Of a DNA stretch of 64,000 nucleotides, positions 46,201-58,685 are shown one piece after another. Every line of letters begins with the position of its first letter. Position 1 is the stretch's first letter. A program made the position numbers and the translations under genes. The notes under the pieces were generated by a model. It saw only the letters and a list, made by a program, of their open reading frames with translations, ran no database searches and was not told the DNA's origin. The DNA lies in assembly GCA_009746045.1 (NCBI GenBank), contig RPFO01000774.1:439970-503969 (forward strand), given 5' to 3'. Source of the DNA: Mesostigma viride (taxonomy: Eukaryota; Streptophyta; Mesostigmatophyceae; Mesostigmatales; Mesostigmataceae).

Positions 46201-49200
46201 CCTTCTAGCGTTGCAGAAAGAACACGTGCCCACTGATATGTGTGGATGCACGTATGAGGCAAGCACCAAAGCGACTCCCCCATTCCCACGCTAGAGCTGG
46301 GCAAAGCGAACCCTCGTGGCAAGGGCCCGCCCTCGCGATGCCTAGTGTCGCACCTTCTCGTTGTACCATCCGCCGCCATGCAGGCGCTCCTGCAGCTGCT
46401 CCGGCGCGCAGTACGTGGCGGTGCCGATGCCGCTCGTGTGCTCGCCCGCCTCGCTCACGCGGTGCAGCGGCGTCTTGGGGAGACCGCCGCCCAGGCCACC
46501 GCCGGCAGCAGTGGCGGTGGCAGCAGACAGCGGTTGCTGCGGGCTGGCTTGGTGGACATTGACAATCGTGGGCCCCGTGGCACTGGTAGACAAGGCGTGT
46601 GCGGTCGCCACGGCGCTTGCTCGATCCACAACAGCCGACAAGGGCAGCCCATCTGCGCGGCCATGGGTAGAGGGGGGAGCAGTATGTGTAGAGTGACCAT
46701 GGGGCTATAGTGACCATCGGCAACGCCAACCAGAGAATGACGAACGGATGGGAAACATGATGCGCACACAGACTCACTATCCCCGAAAAAAAAAGCGGCA
46801 TTCTAATGTTGACCAGCAAATCACCCAGGAGCGTCCGCAGACCAAGCCTCACCGGCAGGGGGATCCAGCGCCATCCGAACACACGGCAAAGCAAAACAAT
46901 ACGCAAACCACAAAGAGAAGCAACCCAGTATACCTGGCCTGGTGGCGTCGCGAGGATGCCCCGTACCGTACCTTTCAAAAGTAGCGCATCCACGGTGACG
47001 CTGCTGCCCGCGCTCGAGCGCCGGTCCTTGGGTGCGCATCCCACCGGGCCCCTCTCGTCCATGTGCAGCATTTTGGCACTCGTGCTCCACTGGCGTGGGG
47101 ACGTGGGCATGCCGCCGCTGCCCCCGCTGGCCCCCCCTCCCCCCCCCCTGTGCTGTTGCTGCTGCTGCTGCTCCCAAAGCCAACTGCGCTCTGCCACGGC
47201 GTTCCATTCTGCGCCGGCCCTGTGCTGTACCCCACACCGGCTGCATTCCCCTTGGGCTGCGAGGATAGGCCCTGCTGCTGCCGCATCATGCGCGCCGCGT
47301 CCTCTGCCTCGGTGTCGGTCGCGTCGGACGTGGTGGCCATCATGCGGTCCACCTCGCTCTCCTCCAGCGCAAGGTGGGCCTCTGCGGGCGACGAGAGGCC
47401 GAAGTCGCCGATGCGGATTTCAGGGAAGCCGTCGCGGCCGTCTGCGAGGCAAGTAGAAAGGATTTGGTCCACGAAAAGTGACTAACGTGCCTCACGAAAA
47501 GTGACTAACGTGCCTCTGGGTAAGGCACAACTTACACAATGATCCCCCGAAAAGTGATTGCCCTGGTTCCAACCGGGGGTGCAGCAAGTAACAAAGGGTG
47601 CCTCCTCCCTCCGTGGTGTTCCATGACCATATTATTAAACCTTTGTACCTCCCCAGCCGACCCCCCCCCCCCCGCCCCCATATCTCCGCCAACCGAAGGT
47701 AGGGAGCTGGGCATGCCCACCCCCCGGTGCGCACACATGCGCGTGGGCAAACAAAACGCAGGTGAACACGCCACTCGCCATATTGGTGAGAGACAACACT
47801 TGGACAGTCCACATAAGAAGAAAACGAATGGGAGCAACCAGTTGACTCGTTGGCGACCCATCTATCACACTTCTTGCCGAAAAAAAAGGGATGAAATTCA
47901 GCGGAGTGCCAGAAAGACATAGACTGCCAGGGATGCTAAGCAAACTATCAGTGCCCACCCTGCAGTTCTGCAGGGGCACAGCCGTCCACGATGTTGGCAG
48001 AGCATATACCGCCAACTAGAACACCCTTGCTCGCCCTGCCTCCCGCTATCCTTCTTTCGATCCAGCCAAGATCAACCCTCACACACACAAGTGGATGTCT
48101 GTAAACGTGTGCAGCATTAAGGCCGCATGAAGATGACTTCTCGAGCTTACCTTCGCTGAAGACAAAAATGTTGGCCGGCTGATGCCACCCAGCACGCCGC
48201 ATGCGCGGTCCGACAGGAATCCGTGGGCCACCACACGGTGCCAAGTAAAACAATCCGAAAGGGAATGAGCCATTTAGCCAACTACGCAACACGTGAGTGG
48301 CGACAGATACACTGAGATACCGCCCAGGGAGCGAGGGCGAGGAGCGCGGGCCAACGCGGCAACAAAAGAGCATCCACACAATATCTCGATAAGGCCCATT
48401 CCATCAATGCAACCATGGACGGTTACTATCCGACGTCCATAACATGGCAATATCTATTGACAACCGGCCTGAAAAAGAGGGGCGAACAGGTGGGAAAAGA
48501 TAAGGTGGAACTCCCCTGAGATCCGTGTCACCTCCCTCATCCCCTCCCCTTGCCACCCTGGCCGCGTGCAGCAGTCATGTCCTCGGCAGCCATGTCTGCA
48601 ACCCTACCAGTGCAACCTTGCGCCCGATGTAACCGCATAGATTCGAGCGCAAAGCACATCCAAGGCACATCCCAGGCATTCCGCGTGAGGGTATGCCTGG
48701 CCACTAGTGCGTTGCCTGCCATGAACTACACACAGCCCACATCCAGGCCGGCACGGGCCTGATATGCCGACTTGCCTGCTTGTGCCACCGCCCTTGTCCC
48801 ACCGCCCTTGTCCCACCCCGTGCCACCTACCTTGAGGTCCCGGTGGATGACCCCACGGCCGTGGATGTACACGATGCCCTCCACAATCTGGCGGAAGATG
48901 GCCATTGCCTTGCGCTCATCCACCACATCCTGGATAGTGACCATGTGCGTGTGTGTGTGTGTTTGTGCAGGTAGGTGGTGACATGATGTGTGTGTGTGCG
49001 CATGTGGTGGCATGATGTGCCGACAGGAAGTGGGGATAGTGAGTAGTTGTGTGGGGAGAGTGAGTAGTTGTGTGGGGATAGTGAGTAGTTGTGTGGGGAT
49101 AGTGAGTAGTTGTGATGGGATAGTGAGTAGTTGTGATGGGATAGTGAGTAGTTGTGTGGGGAGAGTGAGTAGTTGTGTGGGGAGAGTGAGTAGTTGTGTG

Positions 49201-52200
49201 GGGAGAGTGAGGACCTGTGCCGCGGCAGGCAGGGGTACAGTAGCAGGGTGAGACCACACTCGCGTTCTCCTTGACTAGATACATTGAACCCACCTTTGCA
49301 ACCAGGCACCTTACTACCGCTTCCCTAGTCAATGCCCGCTTTGAGGCGCGCGGGCAGTCCCCTTCAAAAAAGAGGCTCACTAGGTCCCAGTAGTAAGATT
49401 TCATGCACAGGAAAAGGTTATAGGCTCACGGCCTCCCAAAGGGGCACGTGGACACATAACACCATCGATGTCTTACAAGTGGACCCATCCAACAACCATG
49501 AGCAGCGGCTGGCCGAAACAACCGTAAAGACAACGGCAACAAACCCTCCCATTGACGATACCCCACAAGCGAGCACCCCGCAACGCACCGGTCGTCGCTG
49601 CATCCAGTCCTCCAGTGTCGGGCCGGTGACCAGCTCCATGGCGATGTATAGCATGTACGGCCACCGCTTGCGCTTGGGATCGCTGGCGTCGTGGTATGCT
49701 GGCGGTGCCCCACGCCCTGCCTTGCCTCCAAGCCCCTGCTTCTTACCAGGCTCGCCCCCCTTGCGCGCATGGGTGTCCTTATCCACCGGCGCTGCGCGGG
49801 CAGCCGCGGTGGCGCCTGGGAGCCTCACCTCACCGTCCACTGGCTTGCCTTGCTTGACCTCTTGCGCCGGTGATGCGGTTGGGGGCTTGCTGGTGGATTG
49901 GGTGGCAGGCTTGCCGTGGTGTGCGCTGCCTGCAACTACATCTATTGGGCTACCGTGGGTGCTCCAGAAACCGTGGGCTCCCTCCACATCACTGCTGCCA
50001 TCCGTCTCACGGTCCGTGCTGCCTGTGGTGTCGGCGACGGCAAGGGATGGGCTCATGATGCCCCAGCCCCCACCTGAGATCTTCGGGATGCCATGCTTGC
50101 CGGCCATCCTCCTACCCTTGCTCTTGACCATTGTCCCACCCTGGTCATCATCTTCTTCTTCAAAGTGAATTCCCAAGTCTTCCTCATCCTCATCTTCTCC
50201 CTCCCCCCCCCTCCCTCCTCCCCGCTCCCCTCCTCCCCGCCCCCCTCCTCCCCGTCCTCCTCCCCGTCCTCCTCCTCCTCCGTTTCTTCCTCCCATTCTT
50301 CCTCTTCCTCCGCTGAATCTACAACCTTGCTGACGTTTCTTGTTCCTGCCACTACTGTGACGCCCACCACCCCACCGCCACTGTACTCGTCCCCATCCTC
50401 ATCTTCCGAGCCATCCTCTCCCTCTCCTTCCTCCTCAGTTCCCTCCTCTTCGCTGTCCGCTGCCTCCTGCCCAGCCACGTGTCCCCTGCTGTCGGGCACT
50501 TGCGATGGAACAGACCACGGGATGGATTGCAGCGATGACTCACTGGACGCGGGAGAGCCCGAGTCATACTCTGATGAAGCCTTGCTGCTGCCCGAATCAT
50601 CGGACGCCCCTGCCCGCCACCCATTATTCTTGGCTGCCGTGCCACCTGGGCTGTGGCTGTCCGGGGATGTTGTGGCAGATGACTTGCCATGAGCACCCTT
50701 CTGGGCCACACCCATCGCGGCCCACCGCGGCTGCATGGGAGTGCAGGACCACACCGTTCCAGGGGATGAGACAGCGATGGGAACGTGGGATGTAAGTCAC
50801 ACCGCGGTGGCATGGCTCTCCTTGCGCCTTGCTTCCTCGTTTCGAGCATCTGCGCCATATTAGCTTGCTTGTTGCTTTGACAATTGAATAGGATTATATC
50901 AGGCTTATTGGTTGTGTATTTGTTGCACTACCGTTATCAAGGTTATTGGTGGTGCATCCGTGCTACATGCATGTACCAAGAGGCCAGTTTTTTTCTACCC
51001 AGGAAAGGTCCATTATTAAGGGAAAAAACATCACTCCATACTAAACATCGCCCCATACTCGGTAATGCCTTGCAGACAAACACGGTGATGCCCCGTGCCG
51101 CTCCATACACGCTCACAAGTGGCGCCATCCCCAGTGCTGTCAGACACAGAATGACGGTCAGGCTTGCCTCTAAAGCATTCAAGCATTTAGCACGGTCTAG
51201 ATAAAGAGGAACAAGACGCCTCTAAAGCATTCAAGCGTTTAGCACGGTCTAGATAAAGAGGAACAAGACGCCTCTAAAGCATTCAAGCATTTAGCACGGT
51301 CTAGATAAAGAGGAACAAGACGCCTCTAAAGCATTCAAGCATTTAGCACGGTCTAGATAAAGAGGAACAAGACGCCTCTAAAGCATTCAAGCGTTTAGCA
51401 CGGTCTAGATAAAGAGGAACAAGATGCCTCTAAAGCATTCAAGCGTTTAGCACGGTCTAGATAAAGAGGAACAAGACGCCTCTAAAGCATTCAAGCATTT
51501 AGCACGGTCTAGATAAAGAGGAACAAGACGCCTCTAAAGCATTCAAGCGTTTAGCACGGTCTAGATAAAGAGGAACAAGACGCCTCTAAAGCATTCAAGC
51601 ATTTAGCACGGTCTAGATAAAGAGGAACAAGACGCCTCTAAAGCATTCAAGCGTTTAGCACGGTCTAGATAAAGAGGAACAAGACGTAGAGGAAGACCCT
51701 CTGACAGATGCTCCTGAAAAACTTCATCTCCCAGAAAACTTTCCATCGTAAAGGCAACAGGCACAGGTCCATAGATAAGCGCCAAGCATCCGGGCGATCC
51801 CACCACTGTGGTGACAACAGCAAGGCTGCCCCGCGCTTACCTCGATCCACGCCCAGTGATATCCCACGATGAGCGGGTGTTGCAGCAGGGCCAGCGCGCG
51901 GACCTCGCGCAGCAGCTGCAGAGAAGGACGATGGAATTGCAAGGTACACAAGTCCAGCCAAGTGAGCACAGACGTAGGTAGCTTCTGTGGGTGGCGCATG
52001 CAAGATATGCAGCTAGAGAGGAGCCATGGTGGATGCAATGCACAAATGGCCAGATCATTCAGTAATGTAATACGGGAGGAAAAAACTCAGCCACGTCGAA
52101 GGTGCCCAGGTAACATGGGTCTGACATTCCAAGCCATGGCCCAGAAGGCAAGTGCCAAGACCACCATGCATTCCCTCGTGAGTTCGAAGGCACATTAGGA

Positions 52201-55200
52201 TGCTCACCTTGCTGTGGAAGTGCTGGACAGCACTTGGCGGTGCCCAGGGGGGTGCAGGGCTGCGGAATGGCACCTGGTTACCCATGGGAGGTTACACATG
52301 CATTCATCAACAGATTTGGTTGTGAGAACCGACATTGACATGAGTACCAGAGTGAGCATCTATGAAATCGGCGACAGCTCATCCCTAGAAGCACTACGTA
52401 GACCAGGACAAGGGAAAGCCATGCACCGCAAGTTGCAGAAAACAGGCATCTCAAAGCTTTTCTGCGTCTCCTCATTAGGATATGCTCACTTATAAAACAG
52501 ATTGCCCGGGCATCACTAAGTGCACACATCCTTACAGGTGATAGTACCGTAGTACTGCAACACAGATTGCGGTAAGAACTTTTGACCCGCGTCTTTCCAA
52601 ACTTTGGCATTTTATGATTGTGCCATGTTTTGCACACCTACGGTAATGGTTAAGTTAGATCATGGGGCATGGCTAGGCAGGGATAAAACAAGCTGGCCTG
52701 ACAGAGGACTGGAATTCACCAGCAATATTGACATCAAACTCAACTGTCGTAAACCTGCAAAATTAAACACAACATCACAACCCTCCAAGCACCCTATCCC
52801 CAACCGCCCGCAGCTCTGCAGTGGATGCGTACAAATGGCCCGCGGTGCAGAAAAACGACTGGGGATGGAGTGGTAACTGGTAAGTGCGTGACGTTATAAA
52901 GCCCCCTATTTGCAAATGGGTTCTAATGCATTGGGAGAGATGCGTGCTCCGCTGCAAGAGATTCCAGATTGGGGTCCCTGCGTAGCCATGAAGAAAGGAA
53001 ATATCCTACCGCTGGCGGACCAGCAGTTGAAAACAGCTTACCTTCTTAACCGCCACGAGCCGGCCATCCAGCCGCCCTCGCGCACAGTACACTGCGCCGT
53101 AGCCGCCCTTGCCCAGCCGCCGGATCTCCTCAAAGTAGGACGCGTAGGGAGACAGCATGCGCTGCAGGGAGGCCGGCAGGGCGCCCCCGCTCTTGCCCCC
53201 ACCCACTGCCATGGCCGCGGTCATGGCCTCTACCGCGCTCTCAGCCAGCCGGTCATCCTCCTCCTCCGCATGCAACGCATGAAGGGCGTCTCTGGCATCC
53301 GCCCCCCCCGCCACGCCTGCGACGCGGGCATGCTGCTTGGGGGAAGCGGCAGGCGCGGTGGGTGCCGCGGCCTTCATCTTGACCCTGGGACGGTCAGATA
53401 TGGCGCTGGCATCCCTGCGCTCCGGGGCTTGACTGGCACGATCGTGCTTGTGCGAGGCCAGCTTGTGTGCGCCAGCCCCGATGCCTGCGTCCTTGGAACC
53501 TCCCAGCCCTGCTGCGCCTTCTCCAGGGTCGGCCCGCGCACGGAACTCTGAGAGGCCGTTCTTGTCCAGCTGTGGCGAGTGCGCGGCATGTTCCCTCACA
53601 GAGGCATCCACCCCATCACGCTCGCTAGTTGTGAGGGCGTCCCTGCGCGATGCATGCCGGCCGCCTGCCTCGCTGGACGCCTCGCTGAGCGAGCGTGACA
53701 GCTGGTTGAGGCTACCGCTACGGCAAAGCAGGCCGCCAAAGTCAGGCGAGTGCAGCGGCTGCGAGAAACGGCGCTCCACGGGCTCCGCCCAGATCCAGGG
53801 CGTGCTGGTGCTGTCAAGGGAGCTCCCCAGCTGGCTCAGGCTGTCGTCCTTGGTCTGCACGCTGCTCTCGTCTGCGTCCCCATCCCCCTCGTCCTCATTA
53901 TAGTCATCACTCGACTCCACCTCCACTTGCTCCTGCGGATCTTTCCGCCCCGTGTTGTGTTCCCTGCCTTCCGTTTGAGCATCCGTGTGAGTTGCATGAC
54001 TGTCACGCACGGGCTTGCCATCTGTGTCGGCAGCATTGCCTACTCCATCCATCCGCGCGTTCATCATGGTGGCGGCGTCCGCAACCACACGCATGTCCTG
54101 TAGCTCATGCCCATGCCGCCCAAGCTCTGGGGTGTCTTCTCTGGTTGCCGAGTCTACGGTCTGGTCCATGCGTGATTGACCTGCCGGGTCGGGGACACAA
54201 ACTTGATTTCGTCCCGGGATTTCTGGCGGTTCCATCTCAGCGACCGCAGACTCCATAGGTTGCTTCTTGTTACCATCTGCAGCCACAGGTTTCCATGACC
54301 GTGGGGGGGACGGCTCCAGTCCCGCCCGTGGTGATCGCACCGTGTTAACACAAGCATGCTCCCACTTGGCCGTGGCTGCAGACATGGCAGATGTCCAGGG
54401 ACCAGCATCCATGGCAACCGTGCCAGGTGAGGCATCATGAGGGCGTGCTGCATCCGAGGCACATGGCTGCTCCGTGCTTGGAGCTGGCACATCAGACATG
54501 CAAATCGCCGCGGGAATTGCTGCCGAGGCCTCCAGTGACATTTGCTGGCGGTCCAGCTCCTGCGACTCCTCCGCCAGGGCATCTTGCTCCTTTGCCTCCT
54601 CTGCTTGCAACGCCGTGATGGATGGGACCGGGACTGCTGGCTGAATGTCTGTATGTACAAGCCCCGGGTGGGGGCCTCCCTGACGGACCGCATCTGAGGC
54701 AGATACCCGCCGCGTCATCTTCCACAACATGCCCCGACGTTTCCTTACACCGGGCCACCCCCGCCGCCCTGTGTGGCCATGGCTAGGTGCCTCGCTCCAA
54801 GGTGCATCTGCTGACTCATAAGCAGGACTGGAAAGCATCATCGCAGGCATCGCGGCCCCACCCCCCGGTTCTATCTGGCCTGCCCAGTCCCCTCCCGTGC
54901 GTTCCGGGCTGGGTACGCCCCCACCTCCCTGTTCCAAGGTAGGCACCGAGCGCGACAGCGTGGACGGCCCAGGGAGAAGGGCAGAGGCACTGGCTTGCCG
55001 AGGGAAAGGGATGGCAACAGCTGGCCTTAGTGTCTGCACCGATGCCCTCCTCCTGGCACGTGGCACAGACGCCAGCGGCGGCACACACCCGGGGGAGGAG
55101 TCCCCCGCGCTGCTGCTCTGATGGACCGAGTCCCCTGGCGTCCCGCCGCCGCTGCCGTCACTGGGTGCCGCGCTGCTGGCACGGCGCACTCGCCCTGTGG

Positions 55201-56195
55201 AGCCTGAGCGGACCGGGGAGGTGGGCAACCCATGGCCCACGCTTGCAGGGTGGCGGGGCGAGCGCGATAGAGGAGGCTTTGCCGGAGATGCACTTGCGTC
55301 CGGCACGGGCGACGCGTCGTCCAGGTCACAGAGAATGGGCAAGGAGTTCACGCGGGGCGGACCAGACCGCATGGACCCCCGTGACCGTTTGCTGGGCGTC
55401 CCACCGGCTTGCTTGGGTTGGCCCTGCTGTGCCGCAGAGTGGGACAGTTTGAACAGGACGGTCCACGCAGAAGGGTATCGATTACGAGGAAAATGTCAAG
55501 GTACGGGGATGCATGGCATGCCGCTCACAGGTCCAGTTGCAAGCAAGGCGCAAGGAACCATGAAGTACACATCAGCGCACACCACTGGCACGTCCAACAT
55601 CACATGTGTCAGTTTACAGCCTAAACCTATCGAACCGCACGTAGAAATCATTCACCATTGCATGGCTATCCATGACCACAATCGCATCCTCCTCCGTGTG
55701 GAAACCAAGGGCTACAGGTCCTTTCTTCTGGATGAGTGCGGCCAACCAATTTAATCTGGCACAGCGACCAAACGATGACGAGCCCTCCTGCCTTCCTCCC
55801 GGCCGCCCACTTCCCCCCGGCCCTGAGAATCAAATATTCCAGTAACGCTCATGGGCCTGGCTTCGCAAGCAGTTGGTTTGCGATCCTGTTGGCATCACAC
55901 ATAGCATACACGGCTCCAAACTCCTATATTCCTGCGCCATGCACAGCTGGCAACCAGCCCCATGCCATGGATCCCCTAACTGCACTGCACGTGAGGCGTG
56001 GCAGCGCACCTGGAGCAGCATGTGGCACGCGGCGGCATGGTGGCACTGCCGGATGCGGTCCAGCATCGTGGCCATGGCCTGCGCCTCCATTGCCCCCATA
56101 GCACTCTCCGATGATGGGGACCGTGCGATGAGATGGGAGAAGCTGGAACGGCGCTGCTTTCTCTGTGGAAAATCGCCTGCCAGCGATGCTGCCAT
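43241..56195 (-). CDS. eIF2alpha-kinase family protein kinase, about 2,100 codons, 11 exons
   Basis: Likely phosphorylates eIF2alpha to lower translation initiation under stress. Exons by eye: 56195-56010, 55426-53042, 52222-52208, 51915-51841, 50730-49589, 48929-48831, 48178-48151, 47441-46972, 46652-46354, 45605-45468, 44737-43241. Kinase parts in order: LGKGGYGAVY, VAVKK with microexon HFHSK, LLREVRALALLQHPLIV, a roughly 360-residue acidic insert, YIAMELVTGPTLEDWM, YIHGRGVIHRDLKPANIF, IGDFGLS, an activation-segment insert, GTATYCAPEQL, DIFSLGMVLLELF, TRMERALALKEARGGSLP and RMLSLDREDRPSA. The TxMERxxxLxxxRxGxLP signature and the insert before YIAMEL mark the family. N-terminal (about 850 residues) and C-terminal (about 465) regions are Ser/Pro-rich; the end is a short coiled coil (LRRQLAERDEEIAALKAQVA). 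No RWD, HisRS-like or membrane sensor is seen, so not typical GCN2 or PERK. Frame changes sit at homopolymer runs near 50.2 and 47.15 kb. Exon 1 is least certain. Confidence 0.8.
49031..49209. repeat. 21-bp minisatellite in a kinase intron
   Basis: About 8.5 units of GTGAGTAGTTGTGTGGGGA type, some with GATGGG in place of TGTGGGG. It lies upstream (in gene sense) of the HRDLK exon, near GT dinucleotide runs at about 48945-48960. Confidence 0.85.
51167..51686. repeat. 52-bp minisatellite, ten units, in a kinase intron
   Basis: Ten almost identical units begin CCTCTAAAGCATTCAAGC and contain TTAGCACGGTCTAGATAAAG. They differ mainly by CAT/CGT at one position. The array lies in the intron between the WIE exon (51841) and the insert exon (50730). 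Confidence 0.9.
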
Positions 56196-58685
56196 TGGAC
56201 CTTCTCCTTCCAGCCGTGACTGTGATGCGCAGGAATATAGGCAACAAACAATCAAGAAATTAATAATATATTGCAATAAAGAGGATGTACTCCTATGTGT
56301 CTAGATTGGCACAGAAATAGATACTGCCAACAAGCCACACGTCATAACCCTCATTTCAGCCGTGGCCAAAACTCGCCAAGTTCTTACTCTCATGCCTAGC
56401 AAACGCCTACTAGATGCCACACGTGCATCATGCATTGACGTGCTCCTTGTGTGACCTCAGGGTGCCAACAAAAAACTAGAAAGTGGCCCAATTGCCAAAT
56501 TGTGATGCAAAACAATCAAGGAGCACTGGACAGAACGATGATGGCCATGAACACGTTACGAAGCTCAAGATGTGGTACCGACATCGGAACTTGATAGACA
56601 AGCAGCAGGTTAGGCAGTATTGGAAACACCGCACAATCATGCTTAGTTTTGCATTTTGTTTCTTTTTTCAGCAAACAAAACAATACTACTATTATTTTAG
56701 ATCCTCGATCTACTGGAAAAACACGCAAAGCTAACAAAACACACATGGACGGTAGGTATTGCTCATGCACATCACAGTTTCCAGCAATCGTTTCCCAGTC
56801 TTACATGCCAAAGCAGATACCAGGGAGAAGGCTGGGCTTTGATCCCGCTGGGGATTTAAGACTTGAAACTTACAATTATAAATCAAGTCTATGTACCAGT
56901 ATGTATAACCAGATTCTTACGAACACGGAGCCACGTTACAGGACACCCTGTTGCAAACCAAGCAAGCGTGAAGAAAAGGCAAGGATCCAAGCATGGAAGT
57001 ACAAGTTACCTACCCAATATCCTGCAGCAGGAAGCTCGGATGCCAGTGAGTGCAGCTCATGTGCGAAGGTCTGTCCAGAACAGCAAACAACACCGCAGCC
57101 AACAGAACACAGCGCAACCCTGGCGAGTGATGGTCAGCGGGCGATTACATCATGCCGATCTGATAACGAAAGATATGTGTGTTACAGTGAAAGACTTGGT
57201 AATTTTCGGTTTGGAGCGGCAAGCACAAACGCTTCCTCGCGATGAGCACAGACGCAGATGTAAATGGGGAAAAACCAAGCGGACGACAAGCGTGAAGCTG
57301 TGCAATGAAACGATGACCAACCTCTAGCAGCGAGGTTCGGCGACGGGATCCCAACGACTTAGATCTATGATGTCCACCCTTGCGAACATTAGCGGGGTTC
57401 TGGACTGTCAAATATTCAGCCTGCACGGAATGCGAATTCGCGTTTTCCTCCATGGCATCATGACGTTCCCCATCCCTGCCATGAAGACTACGGTCCGAAT
57501 GTCCATTCATGTTGTCTCAAGTAACGGCAGTCGCAGTGCTTGGCAGTATTACCCGGGCGGATCCACTTTCGAGGAGTGCTGGCATGATTATCTCATTTGT
57601 GGGCTGCGTCCATTCCGGGAGCCCAATTTCCTGCACTGCGCCTCTTCATTGTACATACTAAAACGGCTGTTGGTCGACCAACTCGGTGACAAACAACTTC
57701 AGAGATCAGGCACGCGCCTTCATCCTCGCGTCGACTGTAATTTGCCAATGGAGGCTTCCCCAAACTGAGCTTATGGTAATGGGCTCCACGTAGGAATGGC
57801 TTGGCATTTTGTCACTTTTCTGGTATACAGGAAACGTTGATGGCTGCCGTGTCGATAGTCGATACCAGTATCTGACCGGCTGTGACGTTGTAGGCGTGCT
57901 GGGCAGTAGCCGGCCAGTGAAAGCAACTTCTAGCTATGTTCTGAAGACCTAACGTCAAACAAGTGGAGCCCTACTACAACGACCGGAACGGACTCGATTA
58001 GTTGGTGGGTCAGTTTGGTGGACTTTAATCATGTGCGTTTGTACTTTGTCCCCGCCAAGTTCCGCCAAGCTTCGCCAGCTTGCTGCTCCGCCAACCGTTT
58101 GCCGCACGTGCGAAGAGCCATCAGTTTTTTTTTGTTTTTTGTTTTTCGTTCATCAGGGGCTGGCGGTTTTCCGAAAATTCTACTGTATGCGCGATATCAA
58201 TGAGACAACCAGCGCAGGCCAGACGAATGAGACGATATGTCAGCGAGACAACGAATATTTAGGCGCCATATAAAAGCGTCGAGTCAAGCGTTGGCAAGTT
58301 GACCATAGACCAAACGTTCATTTCTGTACTAGACTTTCAAGAGGAGTATTGTAGAGATAGCGTGGCATTTGGGTAACTGCCTGCATCTAACTATGGCTAA
58401 TGTATAGTTCTCACAATCGCTGAAGTCTGCAGAAGAACGGGCTTCTTGCCAGATGGATAACTATGCCTGCGTCCTGACTCCTGGCTTCTAGAGTAGCCAA
58501 ACCCTTGTAAAATCGCAGTGAGCACGGCGTTTGACTGTCAAGCATTACGGATGCGCTAAAATCCGACCAAGCCTGGAAATGAATTTGCGATAAGCTTTGC
58601 AAAGTACCTGGCAATAAAAGAGCTATTCGCGGCTAGGAAATTCAAGACATACCCTGTCTGCTTTGCGTCTCGTTCATTTTTTTTC
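56196..58685. other. Divergent intergenic region between the kinase and SPO11-2
   Basis: The two genes point away from each other, so both promoters should lie here. The frames at 56649-57245 and 57367-57768 show no family resemblance and I do not annotate them. An intron acceptor just upstream of the kinase ATG (about 56222) suggests an untranslated first exon within this region. Confidence 0.4.

Noticed and set aside
43241-56195. Calling the kinase GCN2
   Set aside because: The kinase signature fits the wider eIF2alpha-kinase family, but no RWD domain, pseudokinase or HisRS-like region is visible.
57367-57768. 133-codon ORF between the kinase and SPO11-2
   Set aside because: No family resemblance, no splice partners found and no codon bias visible; left as intergenic.
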